A DNA stretch of 64,000 bases, taken from positions 4,754,501 through 4,818,500 of the forward strand of contig NZ_CP095053.1 in assembly GCF_022921095.1 (NCBI RefSeq). Reading direction: 5' to 3'. How positions within the stretch are numbered: the stretch's first letter is position 1; the number at the start of each line of letters is the position of its first letter. Positions 25,129 to 34,468 of this stretch are shown piece by piece. The translations under genes were made by a program, and so were the position numbers. Origin of the DNA: Hymenobacter aerilatus (GTDB lineage: Bacteria > Bacteroidota > Bacteroidia > Cytophagales > Hymenobacteraceae). The notes under the pieces were generated by a model. The model did no database searches. It was not told the origin of the DNA and saw only the letters and a program-made list of their open reading frames with translations.

Positions 25129-27719
25129 TTACAGGCCAAACTGAAGGCCGAACAGTACTTGCGTGGTGGAAGGGTAGTAGTTGCGGTTGCTATTAATGCC
25201 CGGATATAGCCCGTTGATGGGTAAGATATCAGGGTCGCCGCCGGTGTAGCCTGTTATCGTCAGGACGTTTTTGGCCGCGGCATACAGACGCAATGAGCGC
25301 GCATACTTCGAGGTGAATTGGAAAGTATAGCCGATGCTCACGTTGTCGAGCTTCACAAAATCACCCTTTTCCAGAAAGTAGTCCGATAGCACATTGGTGG
25401 TAGCAGAGTTGGTGAGCTTAGAGTACTTACTGCCATCATAGGCAGACGTCAATACGTTGGCGTTGGACTGCGTGGACGGCGTACCTATGTAGAAAGCTCT
25501 GGTGTTAAACGCATCAAAACCCAGGACACTCCGAATGAAAATAGACGCGTCAAAGTTCTTGTAAGTTAATGTATTACCCAGGCTTAATGTGTATTTTGGT
25601 AAGCCATTACCTACCACTTGCCGGTCGTCCAGAGTTGCCCGGTTGCCCGGAATAATAGTGCCATCTTTGGAATACACTAATAAGCGCCCTTCTTCGTCAA
25701 CACCAGCTGATTTTAGCATATAAAATGAGCCAATGCGCTGGCCTTCCTGTAAACGCTGTGCGTTGCCAGGTGTGCCGGGGGAAGGGAGGCCTACTACATC
25801 GATGAAGGGTTGTCCCTGGTACGTATCGTTGGAGAAGGAAACGAACTGATTACCATTTGTTGCCCCAGCAAAGGAAATGGCGTACTGAAAGTTCGGTTTG
25901 CTAATAATAGGGGCGTTTAGCTGTACTTCTATACCCGAGTTATCTAAGGTGCCTACGTTGGCATATGTTTCGTTCTGCGTGCTAGGCGGTGTTGGTACCC
26001 TGTAGTAGCCCAACAGGTTTTTGTTTCGGCGGGTGTAGTAGTTTACGCTACCAGTAAGCTTGCTGTTAAACAAGGCAAAATCCAACCCAACGTTAAAACT
26101 CTGTGCCTCCTCCCAGCGCAAATTGGCATTGAGATTTTGGTTCGGTCCATATACTTGGTAGTACGTGCCATTGAGCAGATAATAGCCGTAGCCGGAGTAG
26201 GTATTAAGCGAAAGATAGTTGCCGAAATCCTGGTTACCGGTCACGCCGTAGTCAGCCCGCAGCTTCAAATCGTTTATCCATTCCTGACCATCCAGAAAAG
26301 ACTCTTCTCCTATGCGCCAACCCACAGACACGGCTGGGAAATTGCCCCACTTGTTGCTGGCGCCGAACTTCGATGAACCCTCGCGACGCAAGCTAGCAGA
26401 CAAAAGGTATTTGTCTTTGAAGGAGTAGTTAACGCGGCCAAAAAAGGCAATTAGCTTGGAGTCGTTTTTATAGCTGCTACCATCAGTGCGTCCGGCTACT
26501 TGCCCATAAAGCCCGGAGCCAATATTATTGTAGGTGAAGGCATCGGAAGGAAAATCACGGTTGTAGATGGCATTACCTTCCGAAACGAAGTACTGGTAAG
26601 AATAGCCTGCCAAGGCCTGTAAAGAATGGTCTTGTACTGTAAGGGCATAATTACCAATCCACTCGAGGCTGCGCTGGTCACTGCGGTTGTAGTTGCGCCG
26701 AGCAGAGTTCATACCCCCTTCGTTCTGTAAAGCGAACGTGGAAGTAGAAGGCCGGAAGAAAAAGTCGAAATAGTCACTGGTGAACTGTCCATACGTTACC
26801 TGCGTATTTAATGTAGGTAAGATGTTCAGCTTAAAGGTGGCATCGTAGTTCAGAATTTTGCCTTCCGTACCGGCTAATTCCGTTTGTAGACGCTCTGCTG
26901 GGTTGAAACGGCCATCGAACCCGCTTTGAATGTTGTAATACCGCGTCGGGTCGTCGGGGTTCCGTACTGGAATGGTAGGGTTCAGCGTAAGGGACTGCTC
27001 ATAACTGCCATAGTCAGTATTGCGGGAATTAATATAGCGCGGCGCAAAGTTTAGCCCGATGGAGTAGAGCTTGCTGGGTGCATTGTGATTCAAGGAAAGA
27101 CGCGCACCATACTCCTGTCGGCCCGAACGTACGTCAATGCCCTCCGCATCGCGGTAGTCCATCGTAGCCCGATAGTTACTGTTTTCGGATCCGCCCGAAG
27201 CAGTAAGAGAATGTTTATGCGCAAAGGCATAGTTGCGGGATATTTCGTTCAGCCAGTTCGTTTGGCCGCCATAATCCGTGCCGCGTTCTTGTGCTAAAAA
27301 CTCTTCGGGAGAAAGTACTTTAGGCTGTAAGGTAGCGTAGTCAAACGTTGTGTAAGTGTTGTACTCAAGCAAGTTGTTCTTTGTGCCCTTCTTTGTAGTG
27401 ACCACAATTACACCATTGCTGCCGCGTGTACCATAAATAGCCGAAGCAGCACCACCCTTCAGCACATCAATAGATTCTATATCGTTCTGGTTAATGTTTT
27501 CCAGATTGCCGCCCGGCACGCCATTAATCACAATGAGTGGGCCCAGCCCGGCGTTGCGTGACGATACCCCGCGCAATTGAATACTCGGCTGCGTATTCGG
27601 ATCGGCGGCCGTGGTATTAGCGATAGTTAGGCCAGCTACTTTTCCTTGTAACGCCGTAAGTGGGTTGGTTGACCCTACCGTCAGTAACTCTTTGCTGTCG
27701 ATGTGAGTGACAGTACTGG
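25129..27719 (-). pseudogene. SusC/RagA-type TonB-dependent receptor, C-terminal part after a frameshift
   Basis: This frame carries the plug and beta-barrel of a SusC-type outer-membrane transporter. Directly after the break it reads VTSTVTHIDSKELLTVGSTN, then NPLTALQGKVAGL, the expected start of the plug, followed by LRGVSSRNAGLGPLIVINGV, IESIDVLKGGAASAIYGTRG and NGVIVVTTKKG. It ends with a barrel strand of aromatic type (STTQVLFGLQFGL). Joined to 27720-28391 by a -1 shift it makes a full receptor of about 1087 residues. No ATG start lies near the beginning, so it is not a separate gene. Codon use is normal throughout. Confidence 0.85.
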
Positions 27720-28391
27720 TTACTTCTTTTTATCAAGTGTACCGTAGCCTACCACTACTACATTATCAAGCGACTGGCTGTTTTCCTGCAAGGAAACGCG
27801 CAGCGTTGTAGTCGCTTCCTGCACCGTCACATCCTGCGGATTATAGCCGATAAAGCTGAAAGAGAGTACGCTACCCTGCGGTACTGTCAGCGAAAAGTTG
27901 CCATCGGCGTCGGTGGTGGTGCCAGTGTTAGTGCCTTTCACTACCACGGTCACGCCGGGTAGGCCTTGGCCATTGGGCTGCGTCACGCGGCCCGATACGG
28001 GCACATCGGCAGCGTTGGCATCGGCGCGCGCCTGGCTCAGAATAACCCGTCCTTTGCGTACTTCGAACTGTGCTTTGCGTGGAGCAAGCAGTTCATTCAA
28101 GACTTGCTCTAGTGGTTGGTCTGCGACGCGTAAGGTTACCCGCCGATTAGAGCCGATAAGTTGTGGACTATAAACGAAGTGTACATCCAACTGCTTTTCA
28201 AGCTGTTTCAGCACCGATTCAATCGTTTGCGACTCTACTTGAAATGAAACGTGTCGTTCCAGAACTACTTGCTGCGCCGCAGCCGGGCGAGCAACGGCCA
28301 TAGTAGTCAGCGGCAAAGCTAAAGCGGATTGAATCGCGAATATCCTAAGAGGATATCCAAAACGCTTCGAAAGAGGTAAGCGGTTTTTCAT
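27720..28391 (-). pseudogene. SusC-type receptor, N-terminal part (STN and carboxypeptidase-regulatory domains)
   Basis: The first 223 residues of the receptor: a long signal peptide (to about residue 40, ARPAAAQQ), an STN signalling domain (about 48-118, FQVESQTIESVLKQLEKQ ... PLEQVLNELL), and a CarboxypepD_reg-like domain (about 132-205, VSGRVTQPNGQGLPGVTVVV ... GNFSLTVPQG ... LSFSFIGYNPQDV), then the TonB-box-like DNVVVVGYGT. It stops at TAA 27722-27720 after GTLDKKK. Compared with the usual continuation one base is missing in GATAAAAAGAAGTAACC: stepping back one base after AAG restores K-E-V-T-S. The STN domain implies regulation through the adjacent FecR. Confidence 0.85.
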
Positions 28392-28551
28392 AAACAGAAA
28401 ACGATTGCGGTGGAGAGGTAAAAAAAAGTGTTATCGTAGAGGTTGTAGGAATGAGCGTGCTATTGTGTTGCCTAGTAGGAGGCCAGGGTAGTAACTAGCT
28501 GAAAAAGAGAAGTGTGAAAAGTGAAGCGCCATTGCGAGCTGTATCGAAAGC

Positions 28552-29601
28552 TTAAAGGGTACAACCATCACTCTGGAATAGAATTCGAGCGTTATCAGCA
28601 GTAGAATAGCTGGCTCCGAGCGCCTTGCTGAGCACATCCAACCTATCGAAGAGCGATTCTGCTTCCTGATAGAAAGTAATGGTGATAGTGCAGTTAGCTA
28701 GCTTGGCCTGGTCATATACAATCTCGACTCCATATGCTTTCTCCAACGCCTGTAATACCTTTTCGACAGGTTGTTTGTCAAAAGTGAAGGTCTGTGGAGC
28801 GAGGATTACGGGGTTCTGTACTAACTGCTTGCGCAATGGGCGCGGCGTTAAAGCTGAGTATACTACCTGTTGGTTAGGCAACAGTATAATGCTCTCAGTA
28901 GCTGGTTGTATTGGTGTGGCACTCAGATTGGCTCCGCGGCGTAGCTGTACAGATACGCGACCTTCTTGCACCGCTACCTCATTTTTACGCCCTGCGTAGG
29001 CTTTCACTCGAAAGCTAGTTCCCAGCACAGTTGTCACAAGCTGATCGGTGTAAACCAGAAAGGGCTTATTCGGATTTTTAGCAACCTGAAAGAAGGCTTC
29101 CCCTCGCAGCCGCACCTCCCGCCGTGAACCTGCTAAGCCATGCCTATACTTTAGGCTACTGCCTGGCGATAACGTAACACGGCTGCCGTCCATCAGGGTA
29201 AGCAATTCAGCCTTTTTTCCCCCATTGCGGTGCTGCGTCCACTTAACGGCCGTCGTAGCAGGCACACTTGTTAAGTGCCATTTTGGGGGCAGTACTACAG
29301 CCAACGCTACCCCGATCATTAGCACTGCTGCCGCTATCCATCGCGCTGGTGGCGTGCGCCAAAAAGATACGGAATGCCGAAGACCTTCAGTCGGAAGCGT
29401 ACTGTCGAGGTTATCCTGCGTGAGGTGCTCAATCTGACGCCACATAGCCGCACGTGCCTGTTCACGTTCATTGGGCGGCAGGACTAAGTTATCCGGCTCC
29501 CCAAGCTGGTTGCTCCACTGCTCTATCAGCTCTCGTTCGCCAGGCCGGCTAGTGCCGTCGAGGTAGCGTTGGAGCAAACTTTCAAATTCAGCTTCAGTCA
29601 T
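28552..29601 (-). CDS. FecR-family anti-sigma factor
   Basis: FecR proteins sit in the inner membrane, hold an ECF sigma factor at their cytoplasmic end and sense the STN domain of a receptor in the periplasm. The 349 residues show a cytoplasmic part (1-85, with LLQRYLDGTSRPGERELIEQ), one membrane segment near 88-105 (WIAAAVLMIGVALAVVL), the FecR domain (about 125-225, LTLMDGSRVTLSPGSSLKYR ... RLRGEAFFQVAKNPNKPFLV ... VLGTSFRVKAY ... EVAVQEGRVSV) and a C-terminal DUF4974 domain (FDKQPVEKVLQALEKAYGVE). It lies between the sigma gene and the STN-bearing SusC gene. A strong hairpin abuts its start codon. Confidence 0.93.
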   Translation of the reverse strand: MTEAEFESLLQRYLDGTSRPGERELIEQWSNQLGEPDNLVLPPNEREQARAAMWRQIEHLTQDNLDSTLPTEGLRHSVSFWRTPPARWIAAAVLMIGVALAVVLPPKWHLTSVPATTAVKWTQHRNGGKKAELLTLMDGSRVTLSPGSSLKYRHGLAGSRREVRLRGEAFFQVAKNPNKPFLVYTDQLVTTVLGTSFRVKAYAGRKNEVAVQEGRVSVQLRRGANLSATPIQPATESIILLPNQQVVYSALTPRPLRKQLVQNPVILAPQTFTFDKQPVEKVLQALEKAYGVEIVYDQAKLANCTITITFYQEAESLFDRLDVLSKALGASYSTADNARILFQSDGCTL

Positions 29602-29603
29602 AA

Positions 29604-29657
29604 GGGTAAGCCCGAGATAGGCGTCTAAAAAGGAAGACGCCTATCTCGGGCTTACCC
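29604..29657 (-). promoter_or_regulatory. Strong hairpin abutting the FecR start codon
   Basis: Perfect 23-base arms (29604-29626 and 29635-29657; core AAGCCCGAGATAGGCG) with an eight-base loop. On the minus strand the stem ends two bases before the FecR ATG and is followed by coding sequence, not a U tract. It would cover the ribosome-binding region of fecR. It may lower fecR expression relative to the sigma gene; this role is inferred. Confidence 0.6.
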
Positions 29658-29726
29658 CTAAAGAGTAGCTAAACTTTTTTTAAATAATCACCTCAAAAAG
29701 CCTATGCTTATGTGTAGAACTGCTCT

Positions 29727-30326
29727 TCAACGAATGAAAAAAAAGAAGGGCACCAACATAACCATGAACTCCCGTAAGTATAAGCGTAATATCTTCAACG
29801 ACTTAGTCAAGTGATACTCAACTGTTTTAGATGTAATACCCAGATGCGTTGCTATTTCCTCCACGGATTGATGTTCTAGGCGACTCAGTCGAAATACTTC
29901 CTGTGACTTTTCAGGTAGGAGTTCTACACCTCGTAGGAAAGCAGCTGTCAAATCACTAGCAGCCAACGCTTCTTCTGTTTCGTGCGTTGTCTCAACTCGT
30001 ATGGTCTGGCAGTAAGTAGCGTAGTGCGTTCGGACTCGATGAGCACGGATATAGCTTAGTACCCGATGGTTGATAGCAGCCAATAAATAATGGTCTAACT
30101 GTGCAATTGTCTGCTCGGCCCGCTTGTGCCAGAGGGTAGCGAACAACTCCTGTACTAACTCCTCTGCCGTTTCTCGGGATTTTAGCTTTCGGTAAGCCAA
30201 TGCAAAGACCCGGTACCAATACCGCTCATACACCTCGGCGAAAGCCCCTCGGTTATCCTGTACTATCGCTTCTAGTAAGGCAGCATCATTCCAAGAAGCA
30301 TAGAACCGGATAGGCGAGGAGCTCAC
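29727..30326 (-). CDS. ECF RNA polymerase sigma factor (FecI-like)
   Basis: A 199-residue extracytoplasmic-function sigma-70 factor. Region 2 is seen in FAEVYERYWYRVFALAYRKL followed by AEELVQELFATLWHKR; region 4 in LPEKSQEVFRLSRLEHQSVE, then EIATHLGITSKTVEYHLTKSL, a helix-turn-helix. The start is GTG at 30326. The last ten residues (MVMLVPFFFF) are unusually hydrophobic, which could be a short membrane-touching tail. As first gene of sigma-FecR-SusC-SusD it probably drives the SusC promoter when the FecR partner is signalled through the receptor. Confidence 0.93.
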   Translation of the reverse strand: MSSSPIRFYASWNDAALLEAIVQDNRGAFAEVYERYWYRVFALAYRKLKSRETAEELVQELFATLWHKRAEQTIAQLDHYLLAAINHRVLSYIRAHRVRTHYATYCQTIRVETTHETEEALAASDLTAAFLRGVELLPEKSQEVFRLSRLEHQSVEEIATHLGITSKTVEYHLTKSLKILRLYLREFMVMLVPFFFFIR

Positions 30327-30636
30327 GAATACAGATGAAATAGAGAAAATTATGGAAAGTAGACAGAAAGGGATATGATAAATATACTGATTTATAATAC
30401 AATAGTAATAATGTGAGATGAAGTCTGCGTAGCGAATATAGAGCTATCAGCAGTTACTTAAATGACGTAAATTTTACACATATACTAGATGAGAAGACTA
30501 TGTTTAGGCAGACTGTAGCACACAGATAGCAGGAGAAATGAGTAATTACTCATGTTTGCATGAAATTTTTCTGCTTGAAAATCAGCTGAAAACAGCTTGG
30601 TAGTGGCAGAAAGCATGGTTTTTTTGTGCTTGGTCC

Positions 30637-30666
30637 TTGACTTCAGAAATTCTTCTACTACCTTTG
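30637..30666 (+). promoter_or_regulatory. Bacteroidota-type promoter for tRNA-Gly
   Basis: TTG at 30637-30639, then 19 bases, then TACCTTTG at 30659-30666. This fits the TTG-N19-TAnnTTTG consensus of the primary sigma factor in this phylum. The predicted start of transcription, near 30673, is about 30 bases ahead of the tRNA. The rest of the 377-base gap before the tRNA (from 30327) shows nothing recognisable. Confidence 0.7.
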
Positions 30667-30703
30667 TCACATCAAAACGCCGGTAACGGTGTTGAGACTA
30701 AAA

Positions 30704-30779
30704 GCGAGAGTAGCTCAGTTGGTAGAGCGCGACCTTGCCAAGGTCGAGGTCGCGAGTTCGAACCTCGTCTCCCGCTCCA
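30704..30779 (+). tRNA. tRNA-Gly (anticodon GCC)
   Basis: A 76-base cloverleaf including encoded CCA. The D arm is GCTCAGTTGGTAGAGC, the anticodon arm CGACC-TTGCCAA-GGTCG with anticodon GCC, and the T arm contains GAGTTCGAACCTC in canonical form. The acceptor arms GCGAGAG and CTCCCGC pair at six of seven positions; position 4 is an A facing C (A4-C69), a mismatch. Discriminator base is T. A terminator follows. Confidence 0.93.
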
Positions 30780-30784
30780 AACAG

Positions 30785-30816
30785 AAAGACGTTGCTTTAC
30801 CGGCAGCGTCTTTTTT
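30785..30816 (+). terminator. Terminator after tRNA-Gly
   Basis: AAAGACGTTGC (30785-30795) pairs with GCAGCGTCTTT (30803-30813) with one G-T pair, followed by a T run. It would separate the two tRNA transcripts. Confidence 0.7.
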
Positions 30817-30860
30817 GTTTACATGCAGTGAATATTATGTAAATTGATACAACTGCTTGA

Positions 30861-30946
30861 GCCAGAGTGGTGTAATGGTAGCCACGAGGGACTTAAAATC
30901 CCTTGTCTTCACGGACGTACGGGTTCGAGTCCCGTCTCTGGTACCA
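30861..30946 (+). tRNA. tRNA-Leu (anticodon TAA)
   Basis: An 86-base tRNA with the long variable arm of a class II tRNA (TGTCTTCACGGACGT region). The anticodon arm is AGGGA-CTTAAAA-TCCCT, anticodon TAA. Acceptor arms GCCAGAG and CTCTGGT pair fully with one terminal G-T. The T arm carries GGGTTCGAGTCCC. Discriminator A and CCA are encoded. Confidence 0.93.
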
Positions 30947-30984
30947 AAAAAGCCCTTTCATCGGATGATGAAAGGGCTTTTTTG
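30947..30984. terminator. Terminator between tRNA-Leu and the convergent flavin oxidoreductase gene
   Basis: AAAAGCCCTTTCATC and GATGAAAGGGCTTTTTT form a long stem with a four-base loop and T run. A-rich left flank means it can also end the minus-strand gene finishing at 31005. Confidence 0.88.
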
Positions 30985-31004
30985 CGTAGTACGCCTCAAT
31001 GCGA

Positions 31005-32042
31005 TTAGCTTACTACTGCGTCAAGCGGCTGACGAGTTACTGCCCGAAGCGCGTCGGCCAATAGCTGGTAGGAATACACACGGGCCTCGTGCTCGAAAAC
31101 GTTGGTAATGGCCATCAGCTCGTTGACTTGCGTGCGGTCAACAAACTCTTGAAGTTCAGCTTGCAATGTAGCCTTGCTGCCAATGAAGGAGTAGGACAGC
31201 ATTTGCTCTACCATGTGCTGCTGAGCCGGCGCCCAAAAGGGCGTCATGTCCTTTACGGGTGGTTGCAACGGGGCCGGGTGACCAGCTACTACGCTCAGCA
31301 TAAACCGCTGGAGGGAGGTAGACAGCCACTGCGCCTGAGCATCGGTGTCGGCGGCTACTACGTTGACGCAGGCAATAGCGTAGGGCGCCGCCAGTGTAGC
31401 AGAAGGCTGGAAGTGCTGCCGGTAAATTTGCAAGGCAGGTAATAGCTGAGCCGGCGCGAAGTGGCTGGCAAAGGCATAGGGGATGCCAAGGGCAGCAGCC
31501 AGATAGGCGCTGTCGGTGCTGGAGCCTAGGATGTAGATGGGAATATCCAACCCCTCACCGGGCATGGCGCGCACGGGGCTGGAGCTGTTGGCAGTGGAGA
31601 AATACGTTTGCAGTTGCTGAATATCGCTTGGGAAGTCCTGCACGGCTCCGAACCGGCTGCCGCGAATGGCTTGGGCCGTGCGTTGGTCGGTGCCTGGGGC
31701 GCGCCCCAGGCCCAAGTCGATGCGGCCGGGGTAGAGCGAGGCCAACGTGCCCATCTGCTCGGCCACTACCAAAGGTGCGTGGTTGGGTAGCATGATACCG
31801 CCCGAGCCTACCCGCAGCGAGGTAGTGCCTCCGGCAATATGACCAATCAGGATAGGCGGGGCGGAGCTGGCTACGCTGGCCATGTTGTGGTGCTCGGAAA
31901 GCCAGTAACGCGTGTAGCCCATAGCCTCTACTTGCTGGGCTAGGTGTAAGCTGTTGCGAAAGGTATCGGTGGGGGTGCCGCCAGCGAGGATGGGCGCTAG
32001 GTCCAGCACGGAAAAAGCAACGGAAGAAGAATCAGTGTTCAT
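31005..32042 (-). CDS. LLM-class flavin-dependent oxidoreductase (luciferase-like monooxygenase)
   Basis: A 345-residue TIM-barrel protein of the bacterial luciferase-like family, single-subunit YhbW type, which uses FMNH2 or F420-like cofactors for oxidation of unknown substrates. Family segments: FSVLDLAPI at the N-terminus, YWLSEHHNM near 46-54, LRVGSGGIMLPNHAPLVVAE, YPGRIDLGLGRAPGTD and PIYILGSSTDSAYLAAALG. The start is ATG at 32042 (MNTDSSSVAFSVLDLAP). The frame is open further upstream, but that part is not family-like. Divergent from the metal-efflux cluster. No signal peptide; cytosolic. Confidence 0.9.
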   Translation of the reverse strand: MNTDSSSVAFSVLDLAPILAGGTPTDTFRNSLHLAQQVEAMGYTRYWLSEHHNMASVASSAPPILIGHIAGGTTSLRVGSGGIMLPNHAPLVVAEQMGTLASLYPGRIDLGLGRAPGTDQRTAQAIRGSRFGAVQDFPSDIQQLQTYFSTANSSSPVRAMPGEGLDIPIYILGSSTDSAYLAAALGIPYAFASHFAPAQLLPALQIYRQHFQPSATLAAPYAIACVNVVAADTDAQAQWLSTSLQRFMLSVVAGHPAPLQPPVKDMTPFWAPAQQHMVEQMLSYSFIGSKATLQAELQEFVDRTQVNELMAITNVFEHEARVYSYQLLADALRAVTRQPLDAVVS

Positions 32043-32263
32043 CAGTTGAGAAAATAGACAAAACGATGTGCGGGTACGGAAACTACCGGCCGCAGGCAGC
32101 CTCGGTGGGCGCCTTTCTTTTGTCAACAAAAAAAGAAGGCAAGCAGTTACCAGGGGCACGTGTTGCCCGCAAGCTGTACCACTCGTGCAGAATCTCGTAC
32201 CAGCACAACCGGAACGACTTGCCTATCTTTGCGGTTAAGTACCGGGCGCTACCCGCTTACCAT

Positions 32264-32692
32264 ATGTTTCGATTCTCTGCCCTTACGCGACGCCTGACGG
32301 CGGCTACTTTTTTGGTAGCCTTCCTCAGCATGTTCGCGGGGCGGTGCTTCTGCGGCCCGGTAGCTAGCGAGGTAAAAGCGCCTAAAATGACGTGTTGCGC
32401 CAAAATGGCCGACAAGCATTGCAAGGGCATGGGCAAGGTGGAGCACGCGCCCGATACCGACAAATCGGATTGCCAGACACCGGTGAAGGCCTTTTTTGCC
32501 GCGCTGGTTGGTCCACCTAGCCACGCTGTGAGCGACGCGCCACTGTGGCTGGCTCTGCCGCCTACCTTCGACTTCACATTTGCGCGCTATGTGCGCTGGG
32601 AGCAAGCCCGGCCGGTAGCCCTGGTGCCCCGGCGGCATCTGAAGCCCAAGATTCCGGACATCCGAATCTATACGCATTCCCTAACGGTCTAA
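32264..32692 (+). CDS. Small secreted Cys/His/Met-rich protein preceding the metal-efflux cluster
   Basis: The 142-residue product begins at ATG 32264 with MFRFSALTRRLTAATFLVAF, then a signal-like hydrophobic core. The mature part holds RCFCGP and a dense run of possible metal ligands (MTCCAKMADKHCKGMGKVEH, then a further Cys). I do not recognise a named family. Position as first gene before a copper/silver-type efflux system, and the Cys, Met and His residues, suggest a periplasmic metal-binding role; that is inference. A TATCTTTG -7-like element at 32224-32231 may be its promoter. A strong terminator follows at 32705-32755, so it may be expressed separately from the pump genes. Confidence 0.65.
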   Translation: MFRFSALTRRLTAATFLVAFLSMFAGRCFCGPVASEVKAPKMTCCAKMADKHCKGMGKVEHAPDTDKSDCQTPVKAFFAALVGPPSHAVSDAPLWLALPPTFDFTFARYVRWEQARPVALVPRRHLKPKIPDIRIYTHSLTV

Positions 32693-32704
32693 AGTTGATT
32701 TCGC

Positions 32705-32755
32705 ACGCGCTGCCGGCGCGGATATAGCCTTGCTATGTCCGCGCCGGCAGCGCGT
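32705..32755 (+). terminator. GC-rich terminator after the small Cys-rich gene
   Basis: ACGCGCTGCCGGCGCGGA (32705-32722) pairs perfectly with TCCGCGCCGGCAGCGCGT (32738-32755), followed by TTTCA. The stop codon is 13 bases upstream. Confidence 0.8.
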
Positions 32756-32851
32756 TTTCACGCGCTATTCGGCCGGTAGATTGCCGCTGTGGGTCTGCGT
32801 GTATGCAGTTCTTAATTTTCCATTTTCTTCATTTTCAACCCTTTTTCACTT

Positions 32852-33100
32852 ATGCTGATGAAATCTGCATTCCTCTCTTTTATGGCCGCAGGTCTGTTTC
32901 TGGTGAGTAGCTGTGGCGCCGACAACAAGCCCGTAACGGTAGGTGCCGAAGGTCCGGCTAATACCATGAAAACGACCTCCGCCGACACGACAGCTACGCC
33001 AGCAGTTGCCGGGGCCTACGTGTGCCCGATGGACCCTGAAGTAACCAGCGACAAGCCCGGCGACTGTCCCAAGTGCGGTATGGCGCTGGTGAAGCAATGA
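32852..33100 (+). CDS. Lipoprotein with heavy-metal-binding (CPM...CGM) domain
   Basis: An 82-residue lipoprotein: signal peptide with lipobox VSSC (Cys21 the acylated residue), a Thr/Ala-rich linker, then a heavy-metal-binding domain (about 56-81) reading YVCPMDPEVTSDKPGDCPKC followed by GMAL. This treble-clef-like motif binds Cu, Zn or similar ions through paired Cys and Met. The same motif recurs near the N-termini of both adaptor proteins of this cluster (37849 and 39153). Probably a periplasmic metal-carrier lipoprotein that supplies the pump. ATG at 32852 or 32858 are equally possible starts. Confidence 0.85.
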   Translation: MLMKSAFLSFMAAGLFLVSSCGADNKPVTVGAEGPANTMKTTSADTTATPAVAGAYVCPMDPEVTSDKPGDCPKCGMALVKQ

Positions 33101-33187
33101 GGTAATGCTTAGCAGATGGCGGTACGCTATCGGCTACTGTTTTAAAAAAGCTGATACCCATCGGCTATCAGTCAACCGCTCAGAAAT

Positions 33188-34468
33188 ATGGTAGAAAAGC
33201 TTATTGCCTTATCGTTGCGCAACCGGGTGCTGGTGCTGCTGCTGGCGGCGGGGCTGTTTGGGTGGGGCGTGTACGCCCTGCGCCGCAACCCCATCGACGC
33301 CATTCCAGACCTTTCCGAAAACCAGGTGATTGTGTTCACGGAGTGGAGTGGGCGCAGCCCCCAGGTGCTGGAAGACCAAGTCACTTACCCGCTGGTATCG
33401 AACCTGCAGGGAATTCCAAAAGTGCGCAATATCCGGGGCGCGTCGATGTTTGGGATGAGCTTTGTGTACCTGATTTTTGACGACGAGGTAGACCTGTACT
33501 GGGCCCGCTCGCGGGTGCTGGAGCGCCTCAATTACGCCCAACGGCTGCTGCCTGAGGGCGTTATCCCTACCCTCGGCCCCGATGGTACGGGGGTAGGGCA
33601 CGTGCTCTGGTATACCCTGAAAGCGAAGGGCATGGACCTGGGTGAGCAGCGCGCCTTGCAAGACTGGTACGTGAAGTTTGCCCTGCAAACCGTGCCCGGC
33701 GTGAGCGAAGTGGCCTCGTTTGGCGGCTTCCAGAAACAGTACCAAATCACCCTCGACCCCACCAAGCTCAACTATTACCGCATTCCGCTGCCCGACGTGC
33801 TACGGGCCGTGAAGTCGAACAACAACGACGTGGGCGGGCGCAAGTTTGAGATGAGCGACATGGGCTACATCGTGCGCGGGCTGGGCTACATCGAAAATAT
33901 CCAGGACGTGGAGAACATGCCCGTGGGCACCTACCAGTCTACTCCTATCCGCATCAAAGACGTGGCCACCGTGCAAATGGGCGGCGACCTGCGCCTGGGT
34001 ATCTTCGACGTGAATGGCGAGGGCGAAGCCGTGGGTGGCATCATTGTGATGCGCTACGGCGAAAACGCCGACAACGTCATCCGGGCTGTGAAAGCCAAGA
34101 TGCAGGAGGTGGAAAAAGGCCTGCCGCGGGGCGTGAAATTCGAAATTGCCTACGACCGGAGCACGCTCATCGAGCGGGCTATTGCCTCGGTGCAGGGCAC
34201 GCTGGTAGAGGAGATGGTGACGGTGTCCTTGATTGTGCTGCTATTCCTCTTTCATGCCCGCAGCGCAATTATCATTCTTGTGCAGGTGCCGCTGTCGATT
34301 GCCATTGCCTTCATTCTGCTGGAAGCCTTTGGCGTGTCGTCCAACATCATGTCGCTCACCGGCATTGCCTTGGCCATCGGAGTGATTGTGGACGACGGCA
34401 TTGTGGTGGTGGAAAATGCCTACCGGCATCTGTCGGAAGCACAACAGGTAGAAGAAGCTACAAGCTAG
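33188..34468 (+). pseudogene. CusA/CzcA-type RND efflux pump, N-terminal part
   Basis: This gives residues 1-426 of a heavy-metal-efflux RND pump: first membrane helix RNRVLVLLLAAGLFGWGVYA, the pore-domain segment NPIDAIPDLSENQVIVFTEW, the docking and pore halves, and membrane helices up to helix 4 (GIALAIGVIVDDGIVVVENA) with the acidic residues that relay protons. After YRHLSEAQQ the frame runs into VEEATS and a TAG. The rest of the pump continues at 34507 in another frame. The two parts together total the usual length of about 1050 residues, so a whole gene has been broken by a small insertion. Confidence 0.85.

Noticed and set aside
27715..27730. Programmed -1 ribosomal frameshift in the SusC gene
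   Set aside because: The heptamer in frame is T AAA AAG, not the A AAA AAG slippery site, since GAT precedes it; re-pairing in the P site would be poor, and SusC genes are not known to need it. A simple deletion or sequencing error is more likely.
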